Shown here: one piece after another, positions 1 to 5,907 of the stretch
How positions within the stretch are numbered: the stretch's first letter is position 1
Layout: the number at the start of each line of letters is the position of its first letter
Source: an uncultured Victivallales bacterium
GTDB taxonomy: Bacteria; Verrucomicrobiota; Lentisphaeria; Oligosphaerales; JAFGRS01
Length of the DNA stretch: 5,920 nucleotides
Direction: 5' to 3'
Assembly (NCBI GenBank): GCA_903834675.1
Contig: CAILKC010000460.1
Span: 1-5,920, forward strand
The notes under the pieces: generated by a model
What the model was told of the DNA's origin: nothing
The model's input: only the letters and a program-made list of their open reading frames with translations
Database searches by the model: none
Program-made: the position numbers and the translations under genes

Positions 1-20
1 GAGATTCCCCTGAATGCAAC

Positions 21-24
21 GAGG
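21..24 (+). promoter_or_regulatory. Shine-Dalgarno site of the beta-helix gene
   Basis: GAGG lies six bases before the ATG at 31, a normal spacing for a ribosome binding site. It supports that ATG as the true start, in agreement with the signal peptide that begins there. No promoter can be judged because only 30 bases of upstream sequence are present. Confidence 0.7.
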
Positions 25-30
25 TCCAAC

Positions 31-1470
31 ATGAACTCATCGTCGCGTCCATACGTCAAGCGCTCTACCTTAGGCGCATCGCTTCTGCTGGGAGTGCTTG
101 GGCTGGCTATCGGCTCGCCCCTGGTGGCGCGTACCTACGACGTCGGGCCAGACCAGGAATTTGCCGCCATCGGTCGGGTGCCTTGGGAGTCCCTGGCGGC
201 GGGCGACACCGTCCGTATCCATTGGCGCCCGGAGCCCTACCGGGAGAAGTGGGCCATCTGCACCGCAGGCAGTGCCGAAGCGCCGCTCACCGTGATCGGG
301 CTCCCCGGTCCTGATGCGCAGATGCCGGTGGTGGACGGAAACCGTGCCACGACCCGGGAGGCCATGGACTTCTGGGGAGAAGACCGGGCCGTCATCAAAG
401 TCGGCGGCACCAACGCCGCGCCCACCTTGCTGCCACGGCACATTGTCATCGAGAACCTGGAGATCCGAGGCGCCACTGCCGCGCACAGCTTCCAAGGGCG
501 CAGGGGCGATGTCCCTTACCGGGACAACGCCGCGGCCATCTGGCTGGAGAGCGGAGAGAATCTCACGGTGCGGAACTGCCGTCTGTACGACTGCGCCAAC
601 GGCCTCGTGTCCTCGCGCCAAACCCGCAATGTGCTCGTGGAAGGTTGCTCCATCTACGGCAATGGCACCGAACTCGGAATCTACCAGCACAACGTCTACA
701 CCGAGTCCGAAGGCATCACCTTCCAGTTCAACCGCCTCGGCCCGTTGCGCCCTGACGCCTTCGGCATCAATCTCAAGGACCGTTCATCGGGGACCGTTAT
801 CCGCTACAACTGGATCGAGGGCGGCAACCGTCTCATCGATCTGGTCGAGAGCGATTACCCGCACATCTACGAACGGGCCGACTACCGGGAGTCGTTCGTC
901 TATGGTAACGTGCTGATCAAGCTGCCGGACTCTCCCAACAAGCAAGTCTGCCACTACGGGGGCGACCAAGACAACCCGGCGAAGTACCGCAATGGCACGC
1001 TGTACATGTGTCACAACACCATCGTCTCCCGGCGAGCCGGCGCGGTGACCCTGTTCAGGCTTACCGCGGCCTGTGACACGGTTGTCATCCGCAATAACAT
1101 CTTCTGGTGCAGCTCGAGCGCGGGCTCCATGCTGCTTATGCCATCGCTCGGGACGGCGTCCCTGGGCCTCAACTGGTTCCCGCAGTCGTTCGAGACCATG
1201 TTGCGCTTCGTTCGCAGCGAGGAGGGGGTGCGCGCTGAGGCCGAACAGATATTCGGCGTTGAGCCGGGCTTCCTCGATGCGGCTGGCGGCGACTACAGGC
1301 TGGCGCCCGGGTCTGTCTGTAGCGGCCGCGCCGTGCCCTTGCCCGATGCCATGCTGCCGCGCTACGCTCTGACGGCTGAGTATGTGCCCCACGGCGGACA
1401 GCGCCCTCGGAATGTCGGCGCCGCGGCCGACCTCGGTGCGTTTGGGGTGGCCGCGGCGAAGGGACTGTAA
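31..1470 (+). CDS. Exported right-handed parallel beta-helix protein, putative polysaccharide-active enzyme
   Basis: A 479-residue protein with an N-terminal signal peptide: basic residues (R6, K10, R11), a hydrophobic stretch at about 14-29 and a plausible cleavage after LVA at 31-33. It should therefore leave the cytoplasm. Residues about 130-360 show the repeating short-strand pattern of right-handed beta-helices, with rungs such as HIVIENLEIRG (137-147), NLTVRNCRLYDC (177-188), NVLVEGCSIYGNG (200-212), GTVIRYNWIEGG (254-265) and TVVIRNNIFWC (350-360). The C-terminus has the usual closing pattern of such proteins: DYRLAPGS (421-428), then GAAADLGAFG. Best-conserved-looking segments are HNVYTESEG (220-228) and INLKDRSS (246-253). 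Members of this fold include lyases, epimerases and hydrolases of polysaccharides; the exact activity cannot be read here. There is no PEP-CTERM sorting tail. The first glycosyltransferase follows after 10 bases, which suggests co-transcription and a role in trimming, modifying or binding the product glycan. Confidence 0.85.
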   Translation: MNSSSRPYVKRSTLGASLLLGVLGLAIGSPLVARTYDVGPDQEFAAIGRVPWESLAAGDTVRIHWRPEPYREKWAICTAGSAEAPLTVIGLPGPDAQMPVVDGNRATTREAMDFWGEDRAVIKVGGTNAAPTLLPRHIVIENLEIRGATAAHSFQGRRGDVPYRDNAAAIWLESGENLTVRNCRLYDCANGLVSSRQTRNVLVEGCSIYGNGTELGIYQHNVYTESEGITFQFNRLGPLRPDAFGINLKDRSSGTVIRYNWIEGGNRLIDLVESDYPHIYERADYRESFVYGNVLIKLPDSPNKQVCHYGGDQDNPAKYRNGTLYMCHNTIVSRRAGAVTLFRLTAACDTVVIRNNIFWCSSSAGSMLLMPSLGTASLGLNWFPQSFETMLRFVRSEEGVRAEAEQIFGVEPGFLDAAGGDYRLAPGSVCSGRAVPLPDAMLPRYALTAEYVPHGGQRPRNVGAAADLGAFGVAAAKGL

Positions 1471-1480
1471 GCTGCCAGCC

Positions 1481-2680
1481 GTGCGCATACTCTTTCTCTC
1501 CACCCTGTTTCCTGATGCCAGTCGGCCGACCTTTGGCATCCACAACGCCAGTCTGGTGCGTCGCCTGGCGGTGCCCTTCCAGGTCTCCGTGGTCGCGCCC
1601 CGGCCTCGCCTGTCGGCCTTTCTGCGCCGACCCGGGGCAGGCGTGGCTGAGTCCTGTCCAGAAGACGCCGCCCTGACGCCCGTTTTTCCGACCGTTCCCT
1701 ACCTGCCCAAAATCGGTAGCGCGGTCAATCATCGCTTGGTCGCCGCCTGGCTGAACTCGACCGTGCGGGGCATCTGCCAGGCGCAGAAGCCGGACCTGCT
1801 GCTATCAGCCTGGGCCTATCCCGATGCCTGTGCCGCACTGCGTCTGGCCGAACCCCTGGGACTGCCCTGTGTTGTCATCGTCCAGGGCACGGACATCCAT
1901 GAGTATCTCCGCTACCCGGTGCGTCGTGGGATCATCCTCAGGCATTTGCGTCACGCTGCTGCCATCGTCACCCGCAGCGAGGACCTGCGCCTCCATCTGC
2001 TAGCGGCAGGGCTGCCCGCGACGCACGTGCAAACCCTCTACAACGGGGTGGATACCGACCTGTTCTGCCCGGCTGCGGACCGTGAGTCGGTACGCCGAGA
2101 GTTGGGCTTGACGGCGACCGACGCGGCCGTGCTCTTCGTCGGCAACTTCGTTCCCGTGAAGAACCCGCTGCTGGCCGTCCAGGCCGTGGCTGCGCTCAAG
2201 GATCAGTCCCCGTCGCGACGCTGGCGGTTGTTCATGATCGGCGCTGGGCCGTTGCGGGCCGAGACCGAGGCCTTGGCTGCCGCGGCGCTGGGTGACGCGG
2301 TCTCCTTTGCCGGGGTCTGTTCCCAGGCACAGGTGGCGAGGCATATGCAGGCCGCGGATGTGCTCTGCGTGCCGAGCCGCAATGAGGGGACCCCCAATGT
2401 CATCCGCGAGGCTCTTGCCTGTGGTTTGCCCGTCGTTGCCACGCGGGTAGGGGGAATCCCTGAGCTCTTGACGGATCCACGCATCGGCGAGCTGGTCGAC
2501 CCCAGTCAGCCGGCGGCCATGTCCAGTGCTCTTGCCCGTGCGGTCGCCAGCGGACCGCGGTCCGACGCCTGCCGCCGCCAGGCCCTGGCCTTCTCCTGGG
2601 ACGAGACGATCAGGCGCTATACCGAGCTGTTTGCGGCGATCATGGCCGGTCGGTCGGTTGGAGGGCGAAGCTCCCGCTGA
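1481..2680 (+). CDS. GT4-type glycosyltransferase (first of two)
   Basis: A 399-residue retaining-type glycosyltransferase of the GT-B fold. The GTG start at 1481 is chosen because it gives the typical N-terminus (M/V)RILFLSTLFPD, a first Rossmann strand and loop. The reading frame extends to an ATG at 1382, but that extension lies inside the preceding gene. The N-terminal acceptor domain includes VQGTDIHEYLR (134-144). The linker TLYNGVDTDLF (185-195) is characteristic of GT4. The C-terminal nucleotide-sugar domain has VLFVGNFVPVKN (217-228), GAGPLR (254-259), and the EX7E signature as E302 and E310 in PSRNEGTPNVIREAL, followed by GLPVVATRVGGIPELL. No signal peptide or membrane segment is visible, so it is cytosolic or membrane-peripheral. 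The Shine-Dalgarno site is weak: AAGGGA ends about 16 bases upstream. The donor and acceptor sugars are unknown. The last residues (RSVGGRSSR) and the stop lie in a repeat-like element, so the native C-terminus may have been altered. Confidence 0.88.
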   Translation: MRILFLSTLFPDASRPTFGIHNASLVRRLAVPFQVSVVAPRPRLSAFLRRPGAGVAESCPEDAALTPVFPTVPYLPKIGSAVNHRLVAAWLNSTVRGICQAQKPDLLLSAWAYPDACAALRLAEPLGLPCVVIVQGTDIHEYLRYPVRRGIILRHLRHAAAIVTRSEDLRLHLLAAGLPATHVQTLYNGVDTDLFCPAADRESVRRELGLTATDAAVLFVGNFVPVKNPLLAVQAVAALKDQSPSRRWRLFMIGAGPLRAETEALAAAALGDAVSFAGVCSQAQVARHMQAADVLCVPSRNEGTPNVIREALACGLPVVATRVGGIPELLTDPRIGELVDPSQPAAMSSALARAVASGPRSDACRRQALAFSWDETIRRYTELFAAIMAGRSVGGRSSR

Positions 2681-2690
2681 GCCGCCGCTG
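2658..2690. repeat. Single REP-like element at the 3' end of the first glycosyltransferase gene
   Basis: The segment beginning TTGGAGGGCGAAGCTCCCGC, followed by TGAGCCGCCG, contains the inverted pair GGAG/CTCC (2660-2663 and 2671-2674). In one frame it would read LEGEAPAEPP, and on the other strand GGSAGASPS. I recall these peptide strings as signatures of dispersed extragenic repeats mis-read as protein. It shares the core TGGAG(A)GGCG with the units of the array at 4812-5086. It overlaps the last seven codons and the TGA of the glycosyltransferase gene and most of the 28-base gap to the next gene. Assignment as a mobile REP is inference from this resemblance, since only one copy lies here. 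Confidence 0.55.
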
Positions 2691-2708
2691 CTGTCTGCAC
2701 TGCCCCGC

Positions 2709-3878
2709 ATGAACATTCTCTACCATTTTCGCACCCAGGGCCGTGGGGCTGAAGGTGTTCACATCGCTGGGATCGCCGGCGCGCTCGAACACCTTGGTCA
2801 CGTGGTTGACTTCTCCAGCCCCACGGGAACCGATCCGCGGCGGACCTGCGGGGCGGATCCGTTTGCCGGGGTCGACCGGCGGAGTCGGTCCTGGGCCTGG
2901 CTGGCACGACACTGTCCGGGCGCGGCGTTCGAACTCCTGGAACTGGGCTACAACGTCGCCGCCTGGCTCCGGAACTCGCGCCTGCTGAAGCGCAAGCGCT
3001 ACGACTTCATCTATGAGCGCCACGCTTTCTTCCTGTGTGCCACCGCCTGGTTGGCACGCCGTCGGCGGATTCCCCTGGTCATCGAGATCAACGAACTGGT
3101 GGGTGACGAACGGGTGCGTCGCCAGCCGACCTTTCGCCGACTGGCAGAGCGCTGTGACCGCTTCAGCCTGCGGCGCGCGACCCTGGTCACCGTGGTCTCG
3201 CCGCACCTGCAGCGCCGGGTGATGGCCTTGGGGGTTCCCCTTGAGCGCACGTTGGTATTGCCGAACGCCGTGACCGAAGCGGATTACGCCAGCCCCGCTG
3301 AGGGCCGCCAAGTGCGGCAAAGATACGGTCTTGGCGAGGCGCTGCTCATCGGTTTCGTGGGGTGGCTGGTGCCCTGGCACCGGCTGGAAGACCTGATCGA
3401 GGCCGTGGCGAGTGCGGCGTCCGTCCGCGACCTCCGGCTGCTGATCGTGGGTAGTGGCCCCTTGCGCGCCGACCTCGAGAACCTGGCCGCCGCACGTGGT
3501 ATTGGGGATCGTGTCCTCTTCGTCGGCGCCGTCCCCCATGAGTCCGTGCGCGAGCACATTGCTGCCATGGATATTGCCGTTATCCCGCACAGCAATGAGT
3601 ACCGTTCTCCCATCAAGCTGTTCGAGTACATGGGGCAAGGCAAGGCCGTCCTCGCGCCGCGCACCGAGCCCATAGCCATGGTCGTGCGGCAGGGTGACAA
3701 CGGCCTGCTCTTTGAGCCTGGCGATATGGCCTCATTCCGAGCCGGTCTGCTCCAACTGGTGTCCGAGCCGGAGACGAGGAAGCGCCTCGGGGGGCAAGCG
3801 CGCTCCGATGTTCTCGCTAAGTACACCTGGGACCACAACGCGGCCCGCATCCTAGAGCAACTCGGCCTGGAGCGCTGA
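2709..3878 (+). CDS. GT4-type glycosyltransferase (second of two)
   Basis: A 389-residue GT-B fold glycosyltransferase. The ATG at 2709 is chosen because MNILYHFRTQGRGAEGVHI (1-19) is a normal family N-terminus with the glycine-rich loop that contacts the substrate. The open frame continues upstream only through the previous gene and a repeat, and should not be used. Features in order are ELVGDERVRR (129-138) in the acceptor domain, VTVVSPHLQRR (160-170), the hinge LVLPNAVTEADY (182-193), then the donor domain with LIGFVGWLVPWHRLEDLIEA (213-232), IVGSGPLRADLE (246-257), VLFVGAVPHESV (269-280), and SPIKLFEYMGQGKAVLAP (300-317). The acidic pair of EX7E is not canonical: E306 is present, but the residue eight positions before it is Y298, with a glutamate next to it at E297. 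This variant is common in the SPxKLFEYM subgroup. No clear Shine-Dalgarno sequence precedes it, and translation may be coupled to the upstream gene. Donor and acceptor are unknown. Confidence 0.88.
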   Translation: MNILYHFRTQGRGAEGVHIAGIAGALEHLGHVVDFSSPTGTDPRRTCGADPFAGVDRRSRSWAWLARHCPGAAFELLELGYNVAAWLRNSRLLKRKRYDFIYERHAFFLCATAWLARRRRIPLVIEINELVGDERVRRQPTFRRLAERCDRFSLRRATLVTVVSPHLQRRVMALGVPLERTLVLPNAVTEADYASPAEGRQVRQRYGLGEALLIGFVGWLVPWHRLEDLIEAVASAASVRDLRLLIVGSGPLRADLENLAAARGIGDRVLFVGAVPHESVREHIAAMDIAVIPHSNEYRSPIKLFEYMGQGKAVLAPRTEPIAMVVRQGDNGLLFEPGDMASFRAGLLQLVSEPETRKRLGGQARSDVLAKYTWDHNAARILEQLGLER

Positions 3879-3930
3879 AGGACTTGGGGCAAGGCCCAAT
3901 AGGCGCTAACCTCGACTTCGCCCTAACCCC
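3879..3930 (+). other. 52-base intergenic gap with a weak inverted repeat
   Basis: TTGGG at 3884-3888 pairs with CCCAA at 3895-3899 around a six-base loop. There is no T-run after it, so it is a poor candidate for an intrinsic terminator. No convincing Shine-Dalgarno sequence precedes the ATG at 3931, and no promoter stands out. Confidence 0.3.
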
Positions 3931-4794
3931 ATGCGCAACGCTCTCACTATCGACGTCGAGGAGCACTTCCAGGTGCATAACCTGGAAGCCGGCGTCCAGC
4001 GCTCTTCCTGGGACCGGCAGGAGTCTCGCGTCGAGGCGAATGTGCGGCGGGTCCTTGACCTCCTGGACCGCCACCGTGTCAAGGCCACCTTCTTCGTGCT
4101 GGGCTGGGTTGCCGAACGCAGGCCCCGTCTGGTCGGCGAGATCGCGACCAGAGGACACGAAGTGGCCTGTCACGGATACGAACACCGGCTGGTCTATACT
4201 CAGACGCGGGAGGAGTTCGCCGAGGACCTGAAGCGCTCTCTGGGAGTCCTGGGCGAGGCGCTGTCGACGGCGCCCGGCCAGGATCATGGTGCCATCTGCG
4301 GCTACCGCGCGCCGAGCTTCTCCATCACCCGCGCCGTGCCGTGGGCCCTGGATGTCATCCGTGAGGCCGGTCTCCGCTACGACTCCAGCATCATGCCCGC
4401 GACCGGTCACCACCGCTACGGCATAGGTGACGCCCCCCGGTTCGCGCACACGCTCAGCAACGGCTTGGTCGAGTGCCCCGTCGCCACCATACGGCTGGGC
4501 GGGCGCAACTGGCCGGCAGCGGGTGGGGGATACTTCAGGCTGTTACCGCTGGCGTTCACCCGCTGGGCGCTGCGGCGCATCAACCGAGATGGACAGCCGG
4601 CCGTGGTCTATCTGCATCCGTGGGAATTCGATCCCGAGCAACCGCGCATCCCAGGCCCTTCGGCCTGGCTTCGTTTTCGGCACTATGTGAACCTGGAGCA
4701 GACCGCGCCACGGTTGGAGAGACTCATGCAGGAGTTCGCTTTTGCTCCCCTGCGTGAGGTCCTTAGCGGCCTGCTTGCCTGTGGGCAAGAATGA
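3931..4794 (+). CDS. Polysaccharide deacetylase, XrtA/PEP-CTERM-locus type (NodB fold plus DUF3473-like C-terminus)
   Basis: A 287-residue NodB-type carbohydrate esterase (CE4-like), expected to remove N-acetyl or other acyl groups from a glycan using a bound metal. The start MRNALTIDVEEHFQV matches the usual start of the PEP-CTERM-locus subfamily, where the family's TFDD motif becomes TIDVE. D8 is the probable catalytic base, and H81 and H85 in CHGYEHR the metal ligands. Further motifs are RAPSFSI (126-132), YDSSI (150-154) and the catalytic-histidine motif YLHPWEFDPEQP (227-238). The C-terminal stretch HYVNLEQTAPRLERLM (251-266) followed by EFAFAPL is typical of the DUF3473 extension. All key residues are present, so it should be active. 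There is no signal peptide, as is usual for this subfamily, whose site of action is uncertain. A few extra residues (about 113-120) precede the RAPSF motif. It follows the second glycosyltransferase by 52 bases. No exosortase is present in this window. Confidence 0.92.
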   Translation: MRNALTIDVEEHFQVHNLEAGVQRSSWDRQESRVEANVRRVLDLLDRHRVKATFFVLGWVAERRPRLVGEIATRGHEVACHGYEHRLVYTQTREEFAEDLKRSLGVLGEALSTAPGQDHGAICGYRAPSFSITRAVPWALDVIREAGLRYDSSIMPATGHHRYGIGDAPRFAHTLSNGLVECPVATIRLGGRNWPAAGGGYFRLLPLAFTRWALRRINRDGQPAVVYLHPWEFDPEQPRIPGPSAWLRFRHYVNLEQTAPRLERLMQEFAFAPLREVLSGLLACGQE

Positions 4795-4840
4795 CGCCGT
4801 GTACGCTGTTTCCTGGAGAGGCGCCTGGCCTTCTGGGAGC

Positions 4841-4858
4841 GCCGACCGTCGGGTCGGC
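4841..4858 (+). other. Perfect hairpin 46 bases after the deacetylase stop
   Basis: GCCGACC (4841-4847) and GGTCGGC (4852-4858) form a perfect seven-base stem with a GTCG loop. It is placed where a terminator would sit, but no T-tract follows, so it is more likely an additional diverged member of the array or a transcript 3'-end stabiliser. Its stem sequence differs from every other stem in the array. Confidence 0.5.
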
Positions 4859-4860
4859 AG

Positions 4861-4941
4861 TGGCCGCGAGCCGCGGCCGCTCCATCCCCTGGAGAGGCGC
4901 CTGGCCTCAGGCGCGGCGGTGGAGCCCACCGCATCTCCACC
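4861..4941. repeat. Tandem duplication, copy 1
   Basis: This 81-base segment holds a type 2 hairpin, the linker inverted repeat, a type 1 hairpin and a second type 2 hairpin. It recurs 112 bases downstream with, by my count, two substitutions (4886 C to T, 4916 G to T) and one inserted G. The first 54 bases (4861-4914 against 4973-5026) differ at only one position, which implies a recent duplication. Confidence 0.85.
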
Positions 4942-4972
4942 GTATTCTGGAGAGGCGCCTGGCCTCAGGCGC

Positions 4973-5054
4973 TGGCCGCGAGCCGCGGCCGCTCCATTCC
5001 CTGGAGAGGCGCCTGGCCTCAGGCGCGTCGGTGGAGGCCCACCGCATCTCCACC
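4973..5054. repeat. Tandem duplication, copy 2
   Basis: This is the 82-base second copy of the segment at 4861-4941. Similarity stops after CTCCACC at 5054, where copy 1 continues with GTATTCTGG into another type 1 hairpin while copy 2 continues with AAACCG and a shorter hairpin. The extra G in the type 2 region changes that hairpin from a seven-base stem with an AGC loop to a six-base stem with an AGGC loop. Confidence 0.85.
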
Positions 5055-5115
5055 AAACCGCGGTGGCGGCCCACCGCATCTCCAACGTCCCACTGCAAAG
5101 CACAGGCCGTAAACT

Positions 5116-5120
5116 GAGGG
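5116..5120 (+). promoter_or_regulatory. Shine-Dalgarno site that decides the TTG start
   Basis: GAGGG ends seven bases before the TTG at 5128. It is one of the two best ribosome binding sites in the window and the main argument for the rare TTG start. The first ATG in the frame is at residue 49, far inside the conserved fold. Confidence 0.75.
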
Positions 5121-5127
5121 TTCGCGG

Positions 5128-5907
5128 TTGCGTATTGCGCTCATAACTCAGGAAGAGCCCTTCTACTTGCCGCCGGCCTTGGACGCGCTGTGCCGCCTGC
5201 GGCGCGACGAACTGGGTGCGTTGATCATCCTACCCAGTTTCAACGAGAGCTTGCCGCGGACCGCCCGGCGCATGTACGACTTCTACGGGCCGCGCGACTT
5301 TGCCCGTCTGTGTGGACGCTTCCTTGGCGCCCGCGTTTTCGACCGCGTCAACCGCCTGAAGCCTCTGACCCGGCCCTTCTCCGCCCGCGATGTCGCCCAG
5401 AGGCATCGCGTCCCCCTCCACCAGCCCGCCAAAGTGAACGCGCCGGATTTTCTGGAGATCCTGCGCCACAAGATCCGTCCCGATCTGATCGTCTCCATCG
5501 CCGCGAGCCAAGTCTTCGGGAACACCCTGCTGGGCATTCCCCGCCTGGGCTGTATCAACCTGCACTCGGCCCCGTTGCCGCGCTATCAGGGCATGATGCC
5601 GAACTTCTGGACTCTGTTGCACCAGGAACCCAACGCGACGGTCACGGTGCATTATATGGCGGCGCAACTGGATGCGGGAGACATCATTCTCCAGCGTGAC
5701 GTGGCGATCCTCCCCGAGGATTCGCTGCACGACCTGATGGTGCGTTCAAAGCATATCGGTATCCAGGCGGTGGATGAAGCGATCCGGCTGCTTGCGGCAG
5801 GCGCGGCGCCACGGCGGCCGATGGATCCCGCCCTGGCTAGCTACTTCACCTTCCCCGCCCGCGCCGACGCCCGCCGCCTGCGCGCCCAGGGGCGGCGGTT
5901 GCTGTAG
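5128..5907 (+). CDS. Formyltransferase family protein (probable sugar/amino N-formyltransferase)
   Basis: A 259-residue protein of the formyl-transferase fold shared by GART (PurN), methionyl-tRNA formyltransferase and sugar N-formyltransferases. It would transfer formyl from N10-formyl-tetrahydrofolate to an amine. The catalytic set is complete: N144 and H146 in CINLHSAPLPRYQGMMPNFW (142-161), and D182 in AQLDAGDIILQRDV (179-192). The N-terminal part starts with a Rossmann-like strand MRIALITQEEPFYLPP, and RPDLIVSIAASQVF (117-130) is the usual strand before the active site. The C-terminus (SYFTFPARADARRLRAQGRRL) has the FPxRxDxRRxRxxGRR tail I associate with surface-polysaccharide members. 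It is shorter than methionyl-tRNA formyltransferase (about 310-320 residues) and lacks that enzyme's C-terminal tRNA-binding domain, so a housekeeping fmt role is unlikely. It starts at TTG, supported by GAGGG upstream and by family alignment from memory. Location after glycosyltransferases and a deacetylase points to amino-sugar formylation. The substrate is not determined. Confidence 0.85.
   Translation: MRIALITQEEPFYLPPALDALCRLRRDELGALIILPSFNESLPRTARRMYDFYGPRDFARLCGRFLGARVFDRVNRLKPLTRPFSARDVAQRHRVPLHQPAKVNAPDFLEILRHKIRPDLIVSIAASQVFGNTLLGIPRLGCINLHSAPLPRYQGMMPNFWTLLHQEPNATVTVHYMAAQLDAGDIILQRDVAILPEDSLHDLMVRSKHIGIQAVDEAIRLLAAGAAPRRPMDPALASYFTFPARADARRLRAQGRRLL

Larger units (their letters stand above)
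4812..5086. repeat. Array of alternating REP/BIME-like inverted repeats
   Basis: This fills most of the 333-base gap between the deacetylase and formyltransferase genes. Type 1 hairpin GCGCCTGGCCTCAGGCGC (seven-base stem, GCCT loop) occurs exactly at 4897-4914, 4955-4972 and 5009-5026, with a decayed copy at 4820-4843. Type 2 hairpins are GGCCGCGAGCCGCGGCC at 4862-4878 and 4974-4990, and GCGGTGGAGCCCACCGC at 4916-4932, all with seven-base stems and an AGC loop. Shorter relatives (CGGTGG/CCACCG) lie at 5029-5044 and 5061-5076. Between each type 2 and type 1 hairpin sits a small inverted repeat CTCCA...TGGAG (4880-4894, 4935-4952, 4992-5006). The region could in principle act as a transcript-stabilising, RNase-blocking or gyrase/IHF-binding element, but the sequence alone does not show which. 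Open frames across it are low-complexity readings of the repeat. Confidence 0.88.

Noticed and set aside
1382..1480. N-terminal extension of the first glycosyltransferase from an ATG at 1382
   Set aside because: It lies wholly inside or just after the upstream gene, and the extension is Arg/Pro-rich without fold features. The GTG at 1481 gives the standard family N-terminus.
784..1545. 253-codon open frame on the - strand opposite the beta-helix gene
   Set aside because: It is a shadow of the codon pattern of the + strand gene, with no recognisable motifs and composition rich in Arg, Gly and Ala.
2526..2708. N-terminal extension of the second glycosyltransferase from an ATG at 2526
   Set aside because: It overlaps the preceding gene and reads through the repeat-like element. 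The ATG at 2709 gives the expected first beta strand and glycine-rich loop.
2640..3638. 332-codon open frame on the - strand opposite the second glycosyltransferase
   Set aside because: Long antisense frames are expected in GC-rich genes. The translation shows no domain or motif, while the + strand frame has full GT4 motifs.
3884..3899. Inverted repeat as a terminator before the deacetylase gene
   Set aside because: Only a five-base stem and no T-run; too weak to call a terminator.
4812..5086. CRISPR array
   Set aside because: Repeats are palindromic and almost contiguous, spacers are not unique or of constant length, and no cas genes are present.
5111..5116. TAAACT as a -10 promoter box for the formyltransferase gene
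   Set aside because: It matches the consensus only partly (position 5110-5115), has no suitable -35 partner, and would place the transcript start at the ribosome binding site.
4742..5146. Open frames through the repeat array (about 4742-5146 and 4791-5117 on +, about 4543-5103 on -) encoding Arg/Gly/Ala-rich peptides
   Set aside because: They are low-complexity readings of the hairpin repeats (GEAPGL, RRLASGA, EARRLSR strings), open in several frames at once. They overlap real genes and match no protein domain. Automated annotation may wrongly list them as hypothetical proteins.
5128..5907. Housekeeping methionyl-tRNA formyltransferase (fmt)
   Set aside because: The protein is too short, lacks the C-terminal tRNA-binding domain, and is in a polysaccharide locus rather than next to a peptide deformylase gene.
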